Shown here: piece after piece, positions 6,204-8,649 of the stretch
Numbering within the stretch: position 1 is the first letter of the stretch
Layout: each line of letters starts with the position of its first letter
Source: M3007 sp038327555
GTDB lineage: Bacteria; Bacteroidota; Bacteroidia; Chitinophagales; Saprospiraceae
DNA: 8,649 nt
Assembly (NCBI GenBank): GCA_038327555.1
Contig: JBBQLD010000188.1
Span: 1 to 8,649 of the forward strand
Direction of reading: 5' to 3'
Program-made: the position numbers and the translations under genes
The notes under the pieces: generated by a model
What the model saw: only the letters and a program-made list of their open reading frames with translations
The model's database searches: none
What the model was told of the DNA's origin: nothing

Positions 6204-7364
6204 GTGATAATTGATTTTTTAAAAGATTTAAAATCCAGCAAAGTGAACTACAAATCGCATTTTCTATTCCTTGGAATAATTGCAATAAGCACCTTTTTTG
6301 CCTGTGAAAAATCCACCCCTGGTAGTCCTGACGACAATGGGTATGATAAAACCGCCATGATTACGAATTATGCAGATCAACTTATAATTCCGAGGTATCA
6401 GGAGATGCAGCAAAAGATGGGCGCATTGCAAACCATCTGTGAAGCCTATCTGGCAGCGCCTTCCCAGCTGACGCTCAGCAAATTAAAACTGGCTTACATA
6501 GCTGCGCATCTGCAATATGAAAAGATTGCGGCCTTCCAGTTTGGTCCTGCAGAAACCCAATTGCTTGATATTTACGCCAATTATTCAGGCGGACTCGATT
6601 ATGATTTTTCCTCAGTAGGCGAGCTGACCGGTTTTTCGATCGATACCATCAATATTGAAAACAATATTGCCACAGGCAATTATAATCTGGTTAGCCTCAC
6701 CCGAAACTCCTTTTATTCCCAGGGGTTTCCGGCACTGAACTACCTGATTTTTGAACCGAAGGCGCTAGACCGGTTTGCGGTCAATCCTGCAGGCCGGGCC
6801 AAATATATCCGCGACGTGGTAAGCCGCTTAAAAGGTCTGATCGATCAGGTGGCCGGAGATTGGACAACCTACCGGGCTGATTTTGTCAGCAATACCAAAA
6901 CCAATGTGGGCAGCCCGATCGGCAACCTGGTCAATCAATTGGCTTACCAGCTGGACCTGATTAAGGGTCCGCGCATTGGCTGGCCGTTCGGAAAACAATC
7001 TGGAGGCATCGTATTTGCGAACAAAACTGAAGCGTATTATGCCGGCATATCCGCAGCGCTGGCGGTTGAAAATCTTTCAGCATTAAAAGAGCTCTACACT
7101 GGCGCCTCTAGCGGAAAAGGCTTGTCCGACTACCTCGTTGCCCTTAACCGGGATGCATTAAATGATGAAGTGACAGCTCAATTTGATGTGTCCATCGCTG
7201 CACTCCAATCCATCCCTGATCCTATGTCTGCGGCTTTCACCACAGAACATGCAAAAGTGGAAGCAGCTTACAAAGAAATTCAAAAACTACTGACGCTGCT
7301 GAAAACGGATGTCGCCTCTGCCACTGGTGTGCAAATTACCTTTACAGATAATGATGGAGATTAA
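6204..7364 (+). CDS. Imelysin (peptidase M75-like) family lipoprotein
   Basis: This is a periplasmic lipoprotein of the imelysin family, members of which are tied to iron uptake (EfeO/IrpA relatives); despite the M75 name, peptidase activity is doubtful. Numbering from the GTG at 6204, the lipobox is FFAC with Cys34. Family segments are GPAETQLLDIY (114-124), QGFPALNYLIFEP (173-185), and RIGWPFGKQSGGIVF (257-271) followed by the AYYAG helix. The place of the GxHxxE metal motif reads GFPALN (174-179), so the His and Glu appear to be replaced by Pro and Asn. A second GTG at 6243 would give a more ordinary 20-residue signal peptide starting at residue 14, and either start is possible. Translation is probably coupled to the DUF4856 gene, given the 3-bp gap. 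The C-terminus is acidic (TDNDGD). Confidence 0.88.
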   Translation: MIIDFLKDLKSSKVNYKSHFLFLGIIAISTFFACEKSTPGSPDDNGYDKTAMITNYADQLIIPRYQEMQQKMGALQTICEAYLAAPSQLTLSKLKLAYIAAHLQYEKIAAFQFGPAETQLLDIYANYSGGLDYDFSSVGELTGFSIDTINIENNIATGNYNLVSLTRNSFYSQGFPALNYLIFEPKALDRFAVNPAGRAKYIRDVVSRLKGLIDQVAGDWTTYRADFVSNTKTNVGSPIGNLVNQLAYQLDLIKGPRIGWPFGKQSGGIVFANKTEAYYAGISAALAVENLSALKELYTGASSGKGLSDYLVALNRDALNDEVTAQFDVSIAALQSIPDPMSAAFTTEHAKVEAAYKEIQKLLTLLKTDVASATGVQITFTDNDGD

Positions 7365-7406
7365 GCGGTACTGTGTTTGTCAAATTAAGCTCTAAAAAAA
7401 CAGCAG

Positions 7407-8649
7407 GTGGCCACATTGTTTCATAGATTGCCATGGGAAAAGCTGACGCAGCCGGTTTCGATAGCGCCTCTAATCACATTTAGGATCACCTTCGGCATGC
7501 TCATGTTCTTGAGCATGGTTCGATTCTGGTGGTTCGGATGGATCACGGATTTATACGTTTCTCCAAAATTTCACTTTACCTATGTCGGATTCGAATGGGT
7601 AAAACCATTGGGCAATATCGGCATGCATGTCCTGTTCGCGTCTGTTGCGATTGCGGCACTATGCATTGCTATTGGCTTTTTGTACCGCATAGCCAGTGTC
7701 TGGTTTTTTACCGGATTCGTTTACCTTGAGCTGATCGATGTAGCGACTTATTTGAATCACTACTATTTTGTAAGCCTGATCGCTTTTTTACTGATTTGGC
7801 TCCCGGCCGGCCGATTTTACGCCGTAGACACTCGGATCTGGCCAAAGCTGCGCTGTACACAGGTTCCATTGATTTCTATTGGCATTTTGCGCTTTCAACT
7901 TGCCGTTGTTTACGTGTTTGCCGGACTGGCAAAATTGAACCCTGACTGGATGTTGGATGCTATGCCGATGGCCATCTGGCTTCCGGCCAAAAGCCATTTG
8001 CCGGTCATTGGTTCACTGATGTACCATCCCTTCACAGCTTATTTATTTTCTTGGTTTGGCGCGATTTACGACCTCTTTATTGTCTTTTTCCTCTTATCTG
8101 GCAAAACCAGACCGGTAGCGTACGGCTTTGTAGTGCTGTTTCATATTGGTACAGCGCTGTTTTTTCCGGGGATCGGCATGTTTCCCTATATCATGATGAC
8201 CTCCAGTCTGCTGTTTTTTTCGGGTAGTTTTCATCAGAAAATTTTGGCCCGACTCCCTTTTTACAACAGCGAAACGGCGGATTTAAAATTCGAGTACCGA
8301 AATATTTCCACCACAATGATGTCGCTGTTGGTGGGGATTTATATCACGTTTCAGGTGCTGATTCCCTTGCGTTATTTGCGCTATCCCGGACATCTATTTT
8401 GGAATGAGGAAGGTTACCGGTTTTCGTGGCGGGTCATGCTGATGGAAAAATCCGGCGCTGCCTATTTTACCGTCAAACCCAAATCGGGCGAAGGAACGTT
8501 TGCGGTGAACAACCGGGAATTTCTGACGGTTTTGCAGGAAAAAATGATGAGCACCCAGCCGGATATGATATTACAGTATGCCCATCACCTGGCGGGAGAA
8601 TATGCCAAGCGGGGCATAATTGACCCTGCTGTGTATGCTGAAGTATATG
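7407..8649 (+). CDS. HTTM-domain protein, vitamin K-dependent gamma-carboxylase superfamily, 3' end outside window
   Basis: This multi-pass inner-membrane protein is related to the enzyme that carboxylates glutamates using a reduced quinone, CO2 and O2. The frame is open from a stop at 7386-7388 to the right edge without interruption (414 codons visible). GTG at 7407 fits best; TTG at 7416 is possible, and the ATG at 7497 would cut into the first membrane helix. Features shared with human GGCX, aligned from memory, are LNHYYF with H118 (like H160), VFAGLAKLNPDW with K176 (like catalytic K218), FHIGTALFFPGIGMFPYIM with H246, and EGYRFSWRVML (335-345). The alignment suggests that the catalytic residues are kept. 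It follows the imelysin gene by 42 bp with no terminator between, so it likely belongs to the same operon. The quinone would be menaquinone, the usual one in this phylum. Its protein substrate is unknown. Confidence 0.88.
   Translation, partial: MATLFHRLPWEKLTQPVSIAPLITFRITFGMLMFLSMVRFWWFGWITDLYVSPKFHFTYVGFEWVKPLGNIGMHVLFASVAIAALCIAIGFLYRIASVWFFTGFVYLELIDVATYLNHYYFVSLIAFLLIWLPAGRFYAVDTRIWPKLRCTQVPLISIGILRFQLAVVYVFAGLAKLNPDWMLDAMPMAIWLPAKSHLPVIGSLMYHPFTAYLFSWFGAIYDLFIVFFLLSGKTRPVAYGFVVLFHIGTALFFPGIGMFPYIMMTSSLLFFSGSFHQKILARLPFYNSETADLKFEYRNISTTMMSLLVGIYITFQVLIPLRYLRYPGHLFWNEEGYRFSWRVMLMEKSGAAYFTVKPKSGEGTFAVNNREFLTVLQEKMMSTQPDMILQYAHHLAGEYAKRGIIDPAVYAEVY

Noticed and set aside
7365..7520. A frameshift or broken gene between the imelysin gene and the HTTM coding region
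   Set aside because: Frame-by-frame translation shows an intact frame from GTG 7407; only the lack of an ATG start and of a stop inside the window makes it look broken.
7529..8623. Short plus-strand open frames at 7529-7729 and 8426-8623 as separate genes
   Set aside because: They lie out of frame inside the continuous HTTM frame (7407 to the right edge), whose translation shows recognisable family motifs; they are shadows.

Overview
The window reads as chromosomal DNA of a Bacteroidota bacterium. Three kinds of evidence support this: TAnnTTTG-type -7 promoter elements, an absence of strong Shine-Dalgarno sequences before the starts, and protein families typical of the phylum (an RprY-like regulator, a DUF4856 lipoprotein, an imelysin-like lipoprotein and a GAT-like acyltransferase with an NHPNTLIDPL motif). 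The style suggests a Saprospiraceae-like lineage, but that placement is inference from family resemblance only.

Left part (1-2213): a membrane-anchored PlsC-type acyltransferase, cut by the left edge, runs rightward. It converges on a leftward OmpR/PhoB-family response regulator, with an inverted repeat in the gap between them. The gap upstream of the regulator (2214-2532) has no gene but holds a long decayed palindrome at 2361-2526 with 25-bp perfect ends, which looks like a MITE or other non-autonomous element.

Central and right part (2533-8649): two divergent transcription units face away from a 270-bp regulatory region (4848-5117). The leftward unit encodes a two-heme cytochrome c peroxidase/MauG-family protein with an unusual helical N-terminal domain of about 300 residues, then a small single-heme cytochrome c lipoprotein. 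The rightward unit encodes a DUF4856 lipoprotein, an imelysin (M75-like) lipoprotein, and an HTTM-domain membrane protein of the vitamin K-dependent gamma-carboxylase superfamily. The HTTM gene runs off the right edge and starts with GTG at 7407.

The divergent block is the most interesting part. Imelysin-like proteins are linked to periplasmic iron handling in other bacteria and often sit near di-heme oxidoreductases, so a cell-envelope metal acquisition or redox system is a reasonable hypothesis. The carboxylase-like protein keeps the Lys and His residues expected at the GGCX active site, which raises the possibility that it modifies a neighbouring envelope protein. The substrate and the metal cannot be read from sequence. 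Three of the five genes in this block appear to start with GTG.
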